The translations under genes were made by a program, and so were the position numbers. This document shows positions 25,359-37,751 of a DNA stretch of 64,000 bases, in pieces. Numbering within the stretch: position 1 is the first letter of the stretch; every line of letters starts with the position of its first letter. This DNA is from Dimorphilus gyrociliatus (taxonomy: Eukaryota; Annelida; Polychaeta; Dinophilidae), in contig CAJFCJ010000007.1 in the NCBI GenBank assembly GCA_904063045.1, positions 1,694,873 to 1,758,872 of the forward strand, written 5' to 3'. Under the pieces are notes generated by a model that saw only the letters and a list, made by a program, of their open reading frames with translations, did not search any database and was not told the origin of the DNA.

Positions 25359-28300
25359 TTACCTAGTTACTCTGGTTGAGCCTATTACTCGTGTTGGAGG
25401 TACCCATTGATGATCACTTCCAGATGTTTGAAGGTGAAACTTCGCCTCAGCTAAAGAAATTAAATGAGATATAGCTGAAGTAGAGTTATTGGCATATTTT
25501 CTTATCCAGGAATTTAATAGCAGATTATAGTATCTCGGAGAATCCAAGAAAGCTAGGTATTTTGCAGTATTTTCTGAGGGGAAAACTCTCTCAAAACTAC
25601 CTCTTCGTTCATTCTCATCAATAGTGTCAATCAAGATTCTAACATCATCTGGAGTTAAGTTATCTAGAACAGTGGCTTGAATGACTTCATCATTTATTCT
25701 TTGGCAATAGTATGCATGTTTTGCTTTCTCATCTGAAGATAATGATGAGTTCCATAACCTCTTATCTTGAACAATTTTTTTAGGTAAGTGAGTTGATTTG
25801 CTACCAGTATCTCTGTCCAGTAAGTTAGAACTTTCAGTGCCGCTTGTGTCTAATCTATCAGGGAGTTGAAAACCCGATAAATTTAATAAATCTTTTATCA
25901 TTTCTCCTTTGATATTCATGTCCAATTGAGAATTTGAGTGAAGAGAGGGAGATATATTCACCTCAATAATCCAAGGTTTAAGATTATTGTCAAGCATGAC
26001 GTCAAAGCCGAAAAGTTCGTGGCACGAAAACCTTGATTTAACATTAGATTTAGTAAGGATATTAACACACGATTCGCAAGATATTATTGTTTTAATTACT
26101 AAATCTTTTATTGATTCCCAAATAGGTGTTATTTGAATACCGCGTCGTTTTAAGTAGCTCCATAAGCCTTTTAAAGACCACTTATGTCCTTGGCATTGAT
26201 TCTCATCAGAATTAGGAGTGTACTCTGAATTTCTTTTGTTTATAGAATAATTTGTCAAATGCATAAATTTATCTGCAAGGTTTTTTACTGATTGAGAGTA
26301 TTTCCGAGAGGCAAATCTAGTCAGTCCGTCATCATAGACATATATTCTTAGGGGATCGAAACAAGTAACATAGACATATACTCGAAGATCAAATTTTGAC
26401 TCATTAATCAGAAAAGGATTCGAAAGATAACGTTGGACAATAACAGGTCGTTTTTTCGGAATTTGATTCCACTTGTGTACAACCTTGATTCCAATTCCTC
26501 TTGCAGAAGCAGGAGGTTTTATTATCCATTTGTGTTTACTAGCTCCTTCTTCCCAAGCACGTTTCAAGAGTTTCATATCTATTGGAAGTACATAAGTCTG
26601 AGGGAAGAATCCGAATTCCTTCTTTCCATGTGTTGATTGTAATTTGCTAAGATTTCTCCACAATCGATCTTTCCTTCCAATCTGAAAACTTCCAGGAAAG
26701 TGATTAACTTTTTGATAAGGCCTTATGGTTTTAAAGGCAGGTGCTTTCATATGCTTTCCCCAATAACCGAGCCAATCATGCTCTTTTTTGGTGATACGAA
26801 AATTCGATCTAAATATGGCGTGCTTTACAACGTTCGGTGTTATTGTTGATATTCTCCATTTGAAATGTTTCCTTATATTCCATGGGAGGAGTTCAACTTT
26901 ATCACCATCTGATACAAAATTAATGGTTGGTGGTACATTAGGAAAGCAACTTGATGTTAAAGCTTGTTGAACAGAACTTTCTGACGAGGCCGTAGAAGGT
27001 CTTGAATTTTTATATCCCAAAAGTTTCTTGGTAGAACTTTTCAGTTTCATTCGAACGGAGGTAGATTCTTGGGATAGTTCTTCTGGACTTTCGGACCCAT
27101 TGTCATCTTCACCAGAATCATAATCGTCGTCGATATTATCTAAGACGTCCTCACCTCCAATATCATCTTCATACTCTTCATCGTTTGCATGTTTTAGATC
27201 TGTCTTCTTTTTTTCTATATTTTCAATTTGAATCTCCTCCCTGTAAGAACATAAATTATTTATCTGTACAAGTGGCAGTCTTGAAATTTTTGGCAATTTG
27301 AACACACTCATTCCCAATAACAGAATGATCGCAAATATGGAATGTGTGCCGTTGTCAAGAGACCGCCATTAATAGGAACAACATTCATTTGTTGTTTGGC
27401 ACTTCAAACTGACTATTACTCGAATATGAATCAATTTTTTAACTCGCTACGAATAGCTAGCTATAAAAATCAACGAATGCACTTTACTTACCTTTTGTAG
27501 TCTCTTTTTTCATGTGATCTGATATTTTGGTGTTCAACAGCTTTGGATTCTTCGACTTTTTCCTCTTTTACTAAAGGAGTTGAAGATAAATGTTCATTTC
27601 TAGCTTTCATTTTTATTAAAATTTCTTCTGCCTTTGAGCCCTTTCTGTAGAAAGAATTTTTAGATTGAACCAAATCGTCATTTTGTTCTGTCTGACTTTC
27701 GAAATAAACCCCGCTTTGTTCAGATACTTCAATATAGGGCTTAGTTGGTGTATAATTCAAATTCCTAACTCTTGTAGATAACGTAAGTCCCGGTTTAACA
27801 CTAGAAGGTGGAGAGGGTTTAGTTATTATTTTCCCAGTTGAATCTGACTTTATTGGTGCAACAGTGTTTATATAACGAATTGTAGATGATGAAGACGATT
27901 GTAAACTACTTGCAACACTTGAAGTCGGTAGAGGAGACGAAGATTTCTGCATTTCATCTAGCAGTTTTTCAGCCGTTTTAGCTACTTGTGAATTCTCACC
28001 GAATAATGTCATGAGAGATTGTCTTGCCCGGCAAACAGAAAGTTTAGATATATTATCACTTTTTTTCTTTCTAAAGGCAACAGTTTGTTCCTCAGCTAAC
28101 TTATATGGTGACATATTCAGTAAAGGACGTGAAAGTGTTGTAGTTTTCTCTATATTCTCCTTCTGACTTTCACCAGAACCGGAAATTCTTGGTCTTGGGG
28201 ACAAAACTCTGTTTGTTCCTACTTTGGAATCAATAGTCATTGGTGGATTAGGCATAGATGTTGAACTTTGGGGAATTTGTGGTTTATGTCTGGTGATGGG

Positions 28301-28827
28301 TTTTTTCAGCTCGTCACTAGGATTTGATGGCTGAAGAAATATGTTTGATTGGCGATTTGCATAGATGTATATTGGCTGATTTTGCGTCGCCGATGATTTC
28401 TTGCTGTTCACCGTTGTGTCATTGACTCGAGGAGCCTTAACTTCATGTGCACTAATCGGTCGAGAATATGGATTTGTTCGACCCTTTGAAGATCTTCCTG
28501 TTGAACACCTCGAAGTTGTCAAAGTAAATGATACCGGCGTTTGCAGAGAACGAGAAGCGCCATTAATATTTGGTCCATTTGTATTTCCAGTACTTACAGA
28601 GACAGAGGAATTTGTTGTTTGTTGACGTGGGCTAATCAAAAGACTTTTTTTTACAAATTATATTATCTATTTTTCACCTACCTGAACAATGGAATGCCAG
28701 TATGGTTAATGTGAATTTGATTATTTGAGATTCCAGTGTTATATTTAAGAACTGGTTTCTGTGAGTGATGACGGAGTGGCAAATATTTTGAAACAATATC
28801 GACATCGGAATTATCGAAATTTGTCAT
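25359..28827 (-). CDS. TTLL4: Tubulin monoglutamylase, TTLL4 type
   Basis: TTLL4 adds the first glutamate of side chains on beta-tubulin and other proteins using ATP. Three exons, 28827-28682, 28631-27492 and 27240-25359, give 1,055 residues (human 1,199). The first 540 or so residues are low-complexity Ser/Thr/Pro and then acidic, as in the family. The TTL ATP-grasp core follows: LPWNIRKHFKWRIST, KWIIKPPASARGIGI, DLRVYVYVTCFDPLRIYVY, FMHLTNYSINKRN, and ELFGFDVMLDNNLKPWIIEV with NISPSL. After the core, NERRGSFERVFPS and LDSPRYYNLLLNSWIRKY match the TTLL4-specific tail, which makes TTLL4 more likely than TTLL5 or TTLL6. The C-terminus is shorter than in human. The coding region has only two introns. 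Confidence 0.94.
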
Positions 28828-29425
28828 TTTAATTCAACTGAGTTCCCCTATCTGCTGCATGAAAGTAGCAAGACATTCCTGTTAAAGTCGATATTAAACC
28901 ATGAAACATACCTGTAGAAAAGTCGGTTTAGAACATTGAAGTAAAGCTGCTATAGTTTTGTTATCCTCAATTTAAAAATATTCTAAAAAAGATTATAATT
29001 AAGCCAGAAGTGACAAATAAAACTTCTAGGAACAAAATTGATAACACGACCATTGGTCGTGGCAGCCATTGTAGGTTGAATCGTAGCTATGGAGATTAAG
29101 TAATCAAATACTATTGAGCCAATAAGAAGCAAGTTTGAAAAAAATATCAAGCAATCGCCTTTCAGTATACAGCAAACCTATTTGAAAATATTAGGCGTGA
29201 AATTTATTATTGCTATAATGAAAAGTAAAATAGAACGGTAACAAAACTGCTTAAGCTTACAGGATAGGCATAGTCTATTTGAAAATAACATATTTACAGC
29301 TGTTCTTAATAGAGGATACAACTTGAACTCTCTTCAGCAACAAAGCGCCCTCTATAAGTGTGACTGCCTATTGCGCATGTCAACCACAAAAAGTAACATC
29401 CGGGATATTTTCTTCTCATTCAAAG
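28828..29425. promoter_or_regulatory. Divergent upstream region of TTLL4 and DYNC1LI
   Basis: 598 bases between outward-facing starts, with no coding signal. An upstream 5' UTR exon of TTLL4 may be present, since splice-like sites occur near 28910-28985, but nothing is firm. Confidence 0.4.
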
Positions 29426-31684
29426 ATGGCGCCTAAAGGAAAAGTTGTAGATCGGGAAGGGGGACTCGACGGCGTTTGTGAAGCTGAAGATGGCGAAGAT
29501 TTATGGTTAGCTTAAAAGCAAAGTTTTTATGTTTAATAAAGAAACTGTTTTACTAGTACTGTTTTAAAATATTAATTGTTATTATAAGAGAAAAATTTGT
29601 CTAAAACTGTCAAATCCAAAATAAATTTTGTTTTAATTCCAATTTCCTAGGTCAAGTATACTAAGTGGGTCAGAGGAGACGGCACCAAAGAAGAAGCAAA
29701 AGTGCTTACTTCTATTGGGTAAGAAACCATTTAGATGGCAATATTTCATAAAGTCTGTTTTTAAATTTCTTTCCTAATTTTGTAAAAAAAATCTTAGGTG
29801 ACAATGAGACAGGAAAGACAACCCTCGTGACAAAGTTGCAAGGGAAAGATGATCCTAAGAAAGGAGCAGGACTTGAATATCATTACATAGATGTCAAAGA
29901 TGAATATAGAGATGGTTATTATTACTAATCACTGTTACTTGCTAATCATCTTTCAATTTTAGATCATTCAAAACTGGGTGTCTATCTAGTCGATGGTGAT
30001 TCAGATTATATTTCTCTCCTAAAATTTGCTATGAATGAAGACACGTTTGAGCATTGTCTAATTTTGTTGGTGGCATCTATGGCTGCACCATGGAATTTAT
30101 TAGATAGTTTGCAAAAATGGACAGAGGTTTTGCAACAGCATATTAATCGATTAAAGGTTCCACCTGAAAAAATGCACGAATACGAAGAAAGCAGTAAGTT
30201 TTTTTCACCAATCGATGATAATATGGTTTGAATTCAATTTCATTATTGATTTTTAGTGGTTACTCACTTTCGCGAATATGTTGAACCCGATGAAAATCAG
30301 AGTAGTTCGAGCAGGCGAACCTTTGAGAATCCTTTACATCCTTCCCCGTCGGATGAGAATAAAGTTCTTTTACCGTTGGGTGAATCAACTCTTGTGAACA
30401 ACCTGGGTGTTCCAATTATTGTAGTCTTAACTAAAGTATAGTTAGTAGAAGAGTCGACTGTGTCTAATATTTGCTAAATTTCAGAGCGACTCCATATCAA
30501 CCTTAGAAAAGGAACAAGATTATCGAGAAGAACATTTTGACTTTATTCAACAGCATATTAGGAAATTTTGCTTAAGATTTGGAGCTGCATTATTTTACGT
30601 TTCGGTGAAAGAAAACAGAAACTTAGATTTGTTATATCGATATATCGTTCATCGAATTTACGGATTTCCGTTTTCCATGCCTGCGTTGGTGGTGGAAAGA
30701 GATGCTGTATTTATGTATGTTTTGACTATTCATATCGGAATACTTATGTATGATTTCTTAGACCTTCAGGGTGGGATAACGAAAAGAAAATTAGCATTCT
30801 CTATGAAAATATGACTTCAATGCAACCATCAGACAATTTTGAAGATGTTATTGCTAAACCTATTGTCAGAAAAGTAATTATAAAATCGAACCGATATCAT
30901 ATTCTAATCTCAACCTTTACACCAGCCAACTCAAAGGGAGAATGAAGTAGCTGCCGAAGACGAACAAACGTTTTTAATGCGGCAACAAACACAAATAACA
31001 AAACCAGCTACTCCTGGCAGGGTGAGTTTTATTTAAGTGTAACTTTTACAGTATTTTAATCGAGGACTACATTCAATCTCTAAAATATAAATAGGAGGCT
31101 CCAATAAGGTCCGGTTTGAAAAACTCTCCAGCTTCTCGACAATCGCCAAGCAGTTCAGCTGGGCCGAAAAAAGATGCTCTTAAAGGTGCTCAGCCAGATA
31201 CAGGAAATGGTGTTCTTGCTAGTTTCTTTAATAGCTTACTTAGCAAAAATCCTTCACAACAAAGAAGTGGATCAGTGACTAAAGGTAACTTGGAAATAAA
31301 TTGTAAAATTATTTTTTTGTACTAATTGGGTTCTGGGTTTCTTTCAAAGAGGGAGATTCGTTCGATGAAACAGGTATTTCGTAGTAAGCAGGTGTAGGGT
31401 ATAGATTTTGGTTTAATTAAGCCAGACTGAATGTTGAAAAACCTCAGCTAAATGTTGGTTTCAGATTGTCGAATAATCAAATAGGATGATAAGTGTATCA
31501 TTTATGCGGGATAATGATGTCATATATATATATATATGTATAGATTGATGACATTTTTTTAGGTTCAACATCTTCTCCAGTGTCTTCAACTCCAGAAGCT
31601 CCTCGAACATCAGATGCTGCTGCAGAGTTGAGCAGGCTGTCTAGGACTCCCGTAAAACCTCCCTCGTCAAACAGTTCAACTTGA
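29426..31684 (+). CDS. DYNC1LI: Cytoplasmic dynein 1 light intermediate chain
   Basis: This dynein subunit has a G-protein-like fold and links the heavy chain to cargo adaptors. Constitutive exons: 29426-29505, 29651-29718, 29798-29914, 29963-30193, 30257-30435, 30485-30714, 30762-30873, 30926-31021, 31095-31284, 31563-31684, giving 474 residues (human LI1 523, LI2 492). A P-loop [10 protein letters not shown] sits after KQKCLLLL. Further blocks are [37 protein letters not shown], and [21 protein letters not shown] followed by the [17 protein letters not shown] block. The C-terminal third is a Ser/Pro-rich adaptor-binding tail. A 24-base exon candidate at 31350-31373 is in phase and may be alternatively included. 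One gene here corresponds to both vertebrate paralogues. Confidence 0.95.
31350..31373 (+). CDS. DYNC1LI: Candidate 24-base microexon of DYNC1LI
   Basis: Between exons 9 and 10, a pyrimidine-rich acceptor (tttctttcaaag) and a donor (ACAG/gtattt) flank 24 bases that are open in the phase-1 frame and would add eight residues (E-G-D-S-F-D-E-T). Without it the gene also reads through. It is inferred from sequence only. Confidence 0.45.
31520..31538. repeat. TA dinucleotide microsatellite
   Basis: About nine TA units inside the last intron of DYNC1LI, just upstream of its final exon. Confidence 0.75.
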
Positions 31685-32458
31685 AGGAGTAACTTTTAAT
31701 TTGTGCTATATTCTTGTGTGCCTCGCTTTAAATTAAGGTGATGGATTGAGATAATCTGAGGTGACAGATTGTGAGCATTCTCTCTGAATTAGTAGGCATG
31801 TTATCTATGATCATTTGTTCCTCCAATTTGCTTAAGAGAATATTTTCTAACAAATAGAAAGCTTGTGGTATTTATTGATGGTGTTCGGAATGTGAATCAT
31901 CTTTTCTTTTATTTACTAGATAAAAAATTATCGATTCAATACATATATCAATTTTTTATTGTAAATCCTTTGCTTGTCAAGAAAATAGATATCCCCAATA
32001 TCGAATATCTAAATTCAGCTTATCATTTTCTAAAGAGCTTATTAGAATACTGAGTATGTCTATAATGAATCGGACATAGAGTACCTAATTTTTGTTGAAT
32101 ACAAATTCAAGATCCAATTTAAACAAGCTGACAGAAATGAATTTACTGTTAATCACACATTCTTTTAAAAATTTTTTAAAAAATAATTGAAAAAGGAACA
32201 AAAAATTTGAACGCATACTTCTCTAAACATTCGAATTGATTCAAATGGAGAAAAAGCTCATAATTATATACCGGACGCATTTTTCACGCTTCTCCTTCAC
32301 TGTCCTTAGATATCGATTTACAAAAGTAAATAAACAGTTTTGCAGTAATGAGCAGTTGGTAACAATATACAAATTACACGCTTCATTAAATCCAATCGTG
32401 TTCATTCGCCGTGTTCAATTAACGCGTTCCTTACGTTCAAATCGAGAAATAAAGAGGA
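31685..32458. other. Spacer between DYNC1LI and the Wnt gene
   Basis: 774 bases with no convincing exon. Frames at 31865-32053 and 32236-32580 show no motif and do not join to the Wnt exons in phase. It should hold the DYNC1LI 3' UTR and the Wnt promoter or 5' UTR. Confidence 0.4.
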
Positions 32459-33720
32459 ATGTTGTGGATCTTTTTCTCTCTATTCCCCTTTTCTGTAGCA
32501 AATATTTGGTTTGTTTCTTTTCTTGTTATTGTGACGGGAAAATTGTTATTGCGTTGATCTTTTATCTCTCAGGAACTTAGGGACCATCCAAAGCGTTGGT
32601 ATAATAGCCGGTGAACTTCTGTGCGATAATATACCTGGATTAGTCACTGCTCAGAGACGCCTTTGTACGCGACACCCACATTTAATGCAGCCAATTGCCA
32701 TTGGGATACGAAATTCAATATTTGAATGTCAATTTCAATTTCGATATGAACGATGGAACTGTTCGCTGGATTGGAAATTTGGAGGCGTTTCTGCACTAGG
32801 TTTGCATTTTAGCATTGCTATAATTGTATGATTTATAGTTTTATTCATTATGTTACATCTATAATGAGAAATAGATTTTTGAAATTCAATCTTAGTTTTC
32901 TCGCTCAACAAACCAAATATATTATATTTTAGCCTTGCGTTAATATATTAGTATATTGCAATATTTACCACAGAGAAAACTTAAAAAACCCAATTTTTAG
33001 TTGTTAGTAGAGAGTCAGCTTTTGTCCACGCTATTGCCTCGGCATCCGTATTACATACTCTCTCTCGCTCTTGTGACTCTGGCTATCCAAACTGTCCATG
33101 CTTACATAAATATCACTATAAGGAAGGTGGATGTTCTTCAAGTGCTACATTTGCTCTGCGTTATGGACGAAAATTTATTGATGCCCGTGAAAAAGTTTCA
33201 AAGGATGCTCAGTCTGTTATTAACTTACACAACAATCGAGTTGGACGAAGGGTATGTCTATTTTTCTGAACAACTTGTCTTTGTTTAATTGTAAATATTT
33301 ATATTCAACAAGGTCTTGCGACAACTACAAAAAAAACTTTGTAAATGTATCGGGACAAGTGGTTCTTGTATAGTACGTCAATGTTGGAAGAAAAATGCCC
33401 CACTGCGAAGAATCGGTCAGGAGTTACGAGCAAGATATGATAAATCAAAGAAAGTTGTAGCAAGAGATGGAAAAATAATCTTTGGTAGCTCATCTTCTCA
33501 CCGTAATGATTTAATCTTCTTAGAAAATTCACCGGATTATTGTTCAACATCTGGTAGAACATGTACTTTGAATAACTGCGATAAGTTATGCTGTGGAAGA
33601 GGTTTCAAGTTAACAAAAGTCGAAAGAAAAAACAAATGTAATTGTATTTTTAAATGGTGTTGTGAAGTGGTTTGTGAAGTTTGTTCTAGCTTTCAAGCAC
33701 AAACTGTTTGTAACGATTAG
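32459..33720 (+). CDS. WNT9: Wnt ligand, Wnt9-like (5' exon uncertain)
   Basis: A secreted lipidated signalling protein acting on Frizzled receptors. Three exons are clear: 32573-32799, 33001-33251 and 33313-33720. They carry the Wnt pattern LCDNIPGLVTAQRRLC, ECQFQFRYERWNCS, SRESAFVHAIASASVLHTLS, NLHNNRVGRR, then CKCIGTSGSC containing the conserved palmitoleoylation serine, LENSPDYC and LCCGRGF with the cysteine-rich end. Wnt9 is favoured by AIASASVLHTLSRSC, the short segment between SPDYC and GRTCTLNNCDKLCC, and ECQFQFRYERWNCS. A signal peptide is needed: the ATG at 32459 starts a very hydrophobic frame, but its junction to the next exon is unresolved (candidate donors give short introns). 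The usual WGGCSD motif reads EGGCSS. Confidence 0.85.
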
Positions 33721-33741
33721 AAAATTTTCATAAATATAACA

Positions 33742-33747
33742 AATAAA
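33742..33747 (+). terminator. Polyadenylation signal AATAAA after the Wnt gene
   Basis: A canonical hexamer 22 bases past the Wnt stop, within the 120-base gap to the WDR27 stop on the other strand. Confidence 0.5.
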
Positions 33748-33840
33748 TTGCTTGATATTTGGAAGGTTTATTTGAAAATTCCTATGTATCCTTGTCCAGT
33801 AGCAGCTGCAATCTGTAATTTATTTAGAATTATTTATTGT

Positions 33841-36800
33841 CTAAGGAATAATTTCATAGTTAACCATGGGTTCTGCTAGATTGAAAGTGACAGGATTAAC
33901 AACGCCTCTCTTCATTTCCAATTTGGAAAGTACTCCACCACTAGCAACATCATAAACATATACCTGTAAAAAGAAGATTTTTTTGAGTACATTTTTTCTA
34001 TTCTTTTTTGTTACAAACAAAAACATTATTCAAGATGATATTATAAAATAATAACAATAAAACTACAAATTAACTTTCTCTAAGTCTTAGTAATAAACAA
34101 TTGATTTTAGTAAATTCTTGCAAAAAAATATAATATTATTTGATAAAATGTAAGTACTGAGCCATCTTCAGAGCCCGAACCAATATATCTAGTGCAGGGA
34201 CTCAATTCGGCTTTACACGGGAGGGTACTGCATTTATGAGCATCAAATTTTCGAATACATCTAAATGGAAATCGCAGTATATTAAAAAAACTATTTTTTT
34301 CGATATTGTTAATTATACCTGCCACTTCTTAAATCCCATATTTTAACGCCTTCATTTACAGCAGATGAGACGAATAGATTGAATAAGTCAGCCGAAAGTG
34401 TAAGGCCTGAGCTACCCTGATGTTTTATCATAAGTATAATGAATATTTTGCTCAATGAAATAGAAACTAACTTCGTTCACCGATAGATCATGGATAATTC
34501 TTGAAGATTCCAATCTACATGCTTCTTTTCCTTCATTCAGATCAAACACTCTAATTGATTTATCAGAACAGGAACATAAACAGAGATCTAGGATTATTTA
34601 TAATGCTTGAAATATGAAATTATATCAATTTATTTAAATTTACGCGAATGATAAGAATTGGGTGCAGCAATGCTCGTGATATTTTGAATATTTTTGATAG
34701 TGTAAGAAAATGCTGTCTTTGCTCTACTTTTTTCTTCATAGCTGCTTGAAAAGATTTTGTTTAGATATCATTTGAGTTGAATAAGAAAATACACTACAAT
34801 CATCTGATTTCTTATAAATACGAATGAATTACCGTTTAATATCAGTTTTTTCCAGATCTATCACGTAGGAGAATAGCTCCAGCGTCCTTTTAAGAGAGAC
34901 CATGATAAAACGATCGATATAAAAAAATTGAGAGCCGGAAACTTCTTGATCCTAACAAATTTGTATTTATGAATTTACATCTTATACCATTTCATAATCT
35001 TACGAAATTGAGCTTCAATATGGGTGTTTGATTATTAGGCGATATCAGGCAGACTTTCTTATCTTGAGCATTAGAAACTAAATATTTTCCGCAATTACTC
35101 CAATGAATATTCTGCACTGCAGATGTATGATCTGACGAAGCATGGAAATATACTGAAGTTTATGATCATGTCTCAACTTACGAAGGAAAAGCCAGTCCTT
35201 TGATTTTTCCGATAACGGCGTTTTAAAAATTCTAACTGAGTTATCTGAACATGCAGCTGCTAAGTTTTTTCCATTTTTCGAAAATTTTAAAGAATTAACG
35301 AAGACGGTTGTACCAAGATCTGCAGACTTGCTTATCATTTGTGTTGGATACCCAGAGTTTTGTGAATAATTTTCGTTTAAGAGAGGTCTGAAATATTAAA
35401 AGTTTTGGAATATCTAAAAGCATTAATATAAAATTCTTTAGATGATTTTAAAACGTCCTCAAATTCACAGCCATAAAAAGAAGTAATTACTTGAAATCGC
35501 ATTGGGCTTTAGAAGTTGAAGACTTTTTTTTCCTTTCAGTTATGGGGTGAAATAACTCTCTTCTGAAAAAAATTACGTATTGTGATTTTAACTTGATTAT
35601 AAAGTATTTAATACCAACTTTGGTTCGCACACGCCATATCCTGAAGATTTCACTTTCGTCTTGAATGTCAAAGGCTTTTCTGACGGATCCTCTAAAAACA
35701 TTAATAACTTGTTGTTTATCGAGCTTAAAAATAAAAGTTTACTTTTTTTAGCTGTCTGTTTTAGTTGCAAACGTAAAGGCGAATTCGGAATCAGAGAATC
35801 TCTATTTGATTTTAAATATTATATATTGTATAATTATCTTCAAAATAGTATTTCTTAGTTTCTAACTTGGCTATAAAATTGAGGGACTGTGATTTTATTT
35901 CGTCGTCAATAGCTATTCTTATGTAGTAAAGTTGACAGTCAAGCAGTCCCTTTATTAAGCAGGTGACCTAAAATGAAAAAGAATATTTTTCAAACTAGAA
36001 ATAAAATTTATGTTACAACTGAATACGGCGATTTCCCAAAAAAAGTCGAATATTCTATAATAGACGGTAGATTTTTATCAATATCAGAATATTTGATCAT
36101 TTTTTGAAATTCCATAGATCGAATATCAAGGAATACGAAGTGACCAGGGAGCGAGCAAATCAACCAATCTTTAGAGTTCAGTAAGTTTCTTTGTAAAAAT
36201 TAGAATAGATTTAATTTAATTCCCATTGCCTTAAATATATTTTACTACCGGATATCATTTGTTGTTCGAGTGCACAAAGGTGGTGCCGTAGCTGGTCTAT
36301 TGAAAATGATACATAAGTTATTATATTTTATTAATTATTTTGTGATATAACACCTTTCTTGCGTTTGCACATGGTGTAATGACAAGATATTGAAACAATT
36401 TCCTGTATCTTCTTTTATAAAATCTTCAGTCAGGGATATTTCTAAGTCAATTTGTGCCCTATGATAAAGCTGTTTTTCTCGAAATTCAAAACATTTGAGA
36501 ATCCCATTTGAATCAGCCGTAATCAACTGACTTTCAAGAAAAGTACTGGCAGTTATGAGTGATGACCCTAAAATTCCAGTGTTGTAAAGAATGGCTTTAG
36601 CAGAAACATCCCAGAGCTAAAGAAAGTATTGTAGTATTGATTATTTCATAATACTCTCGACATGTTAAAAAGAAAAAGTTACATGACAATATAAATATTA
36701 GAGCAAAATAATAGTCAGATAAAAGAAGAATTTATTAACTGTTAATTGTCTATCGTCGCCAGTGGATACTAGTATATTCTCATCATGGTAGCAAAATCTT

Positions 36801-37429
36801 ACTTCGTTCACTGTTGACTTGTGATGAAGTTGGAAAAACTCCTTGAAATTATATGAGTTAAAAGAGCTTAATGTCAGGTATTAATTTACCTGATTATGAG
36901 TGTTATATACTGTGATGTTATTTTCAATCGCAGACGCAATAAACAAAGAACTCATATCGCAGGACAAAACTCTTCCTCCAGTCATACCGATTACTTTACC
37001 TCTTATAGTTTCACCTTTTCCATTATCAACATCAGAGAAAATTAACAAAGAATAACAATGCTACAACCTTTTTTTAAATAGTTAATTATTTTATCGACAT
37101 TCCAAAGAATTAAGTAATCTTCACCAGCAGAAATAAAATCCTTTTTATATCTTCCGAAAGAGAGAGCACTTACCGAACTACTATGCCCGGTCAATTCAAT
37201 CTATTAAAAGAAAAATTGTGAAATTTTACTGTTTTCTCTTAAATTAGTAACTAACACTATCTTGAAAATCCTCTAAGAAATATAAACGTAATCTGTTGGT
37301 ATTTTCTGCCACTACCATATAAAATGTACAAACAGCAATAGTAGGAGTTTGGTTATTTTTTATTTTGAAAGCCTTTTCTGAATTAAACTTCATTATCAAC
37401 ACTATATTATCGCTCAAGATGGTATTCAA
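33841..37429 (-). CDS. WDR27: WD repeat-containing protein 27
   Basis: A beta-propeller protein of unknown biochemical role. I can follow roughly 17-18 short exons. The first five are 37429-37256, 37200-37068, 37014-36890, 36841-36740 and 36616-36354; the last is 33963-33841. Middle exons (about 36300-34100) were joined by frame and are approximate. WD-type blocks include LTGHSSSVSALSFGRYKKDF with LILWNV, TASTFLESQLITADSNGILK, VNSLKFSKNGKNLAAACSDN with SVRIF, SSAVNEGVKIWDLRSGR, and CIRKFDAHKCSTLPCKAELS followed by GSGSEDGSVYVYDVASG. Assignment to WDR27 rests on the family-specific KTKVKSSGYG segment, FFYIDRFIMVSL, and the last two repeats, which align with human RCERHFEGH to the C-terminus. 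It ends 120 bases from the Wnt stop on the other strand. Confidence 0.85.
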
Positions 37430-37751
37430 TTGTACTTTTCTAAGAAAGTACGTTACAATCGTTGCAAAAGTTATCTCAGTGTTGAGGTGATAACCAAACT
37501 TTTATGACAACCAATAATTATAAGCAGAGCAATCTGAAACTACTCGTTGCTATACACATCAGAGGAGTGTTTTTCTTGAAAACGGGTTGTAATAGCAAAC
37601 ATGCAGATACCAATTTTAGCAGTTCAAAAATTTTTTTCAAATGAATATATTAATTACAGCTATAGCCAGGTTACTAACAAAAAACAGAAAACTTTTAAAC
37701 TTTATGTTCAAAACATAAAAGTATTTTAGTCTTTGTAAACTAGATGGAAAA
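37430..37751 (-). other. Spacer between IK and WDR27
   Basis: Same-strand gap of 322 bases holding the IK 3' UTR and WDR27 upstream sequence. No coding signal seen. Confidence 0.4.

Noticed and set aside
32236-32580. 114-codon plus-strand frame read as the Wnt start
   Set aside because: It is in the wrong frame relative to the Wnt exon at 32573 and has no phase-compatible donor.
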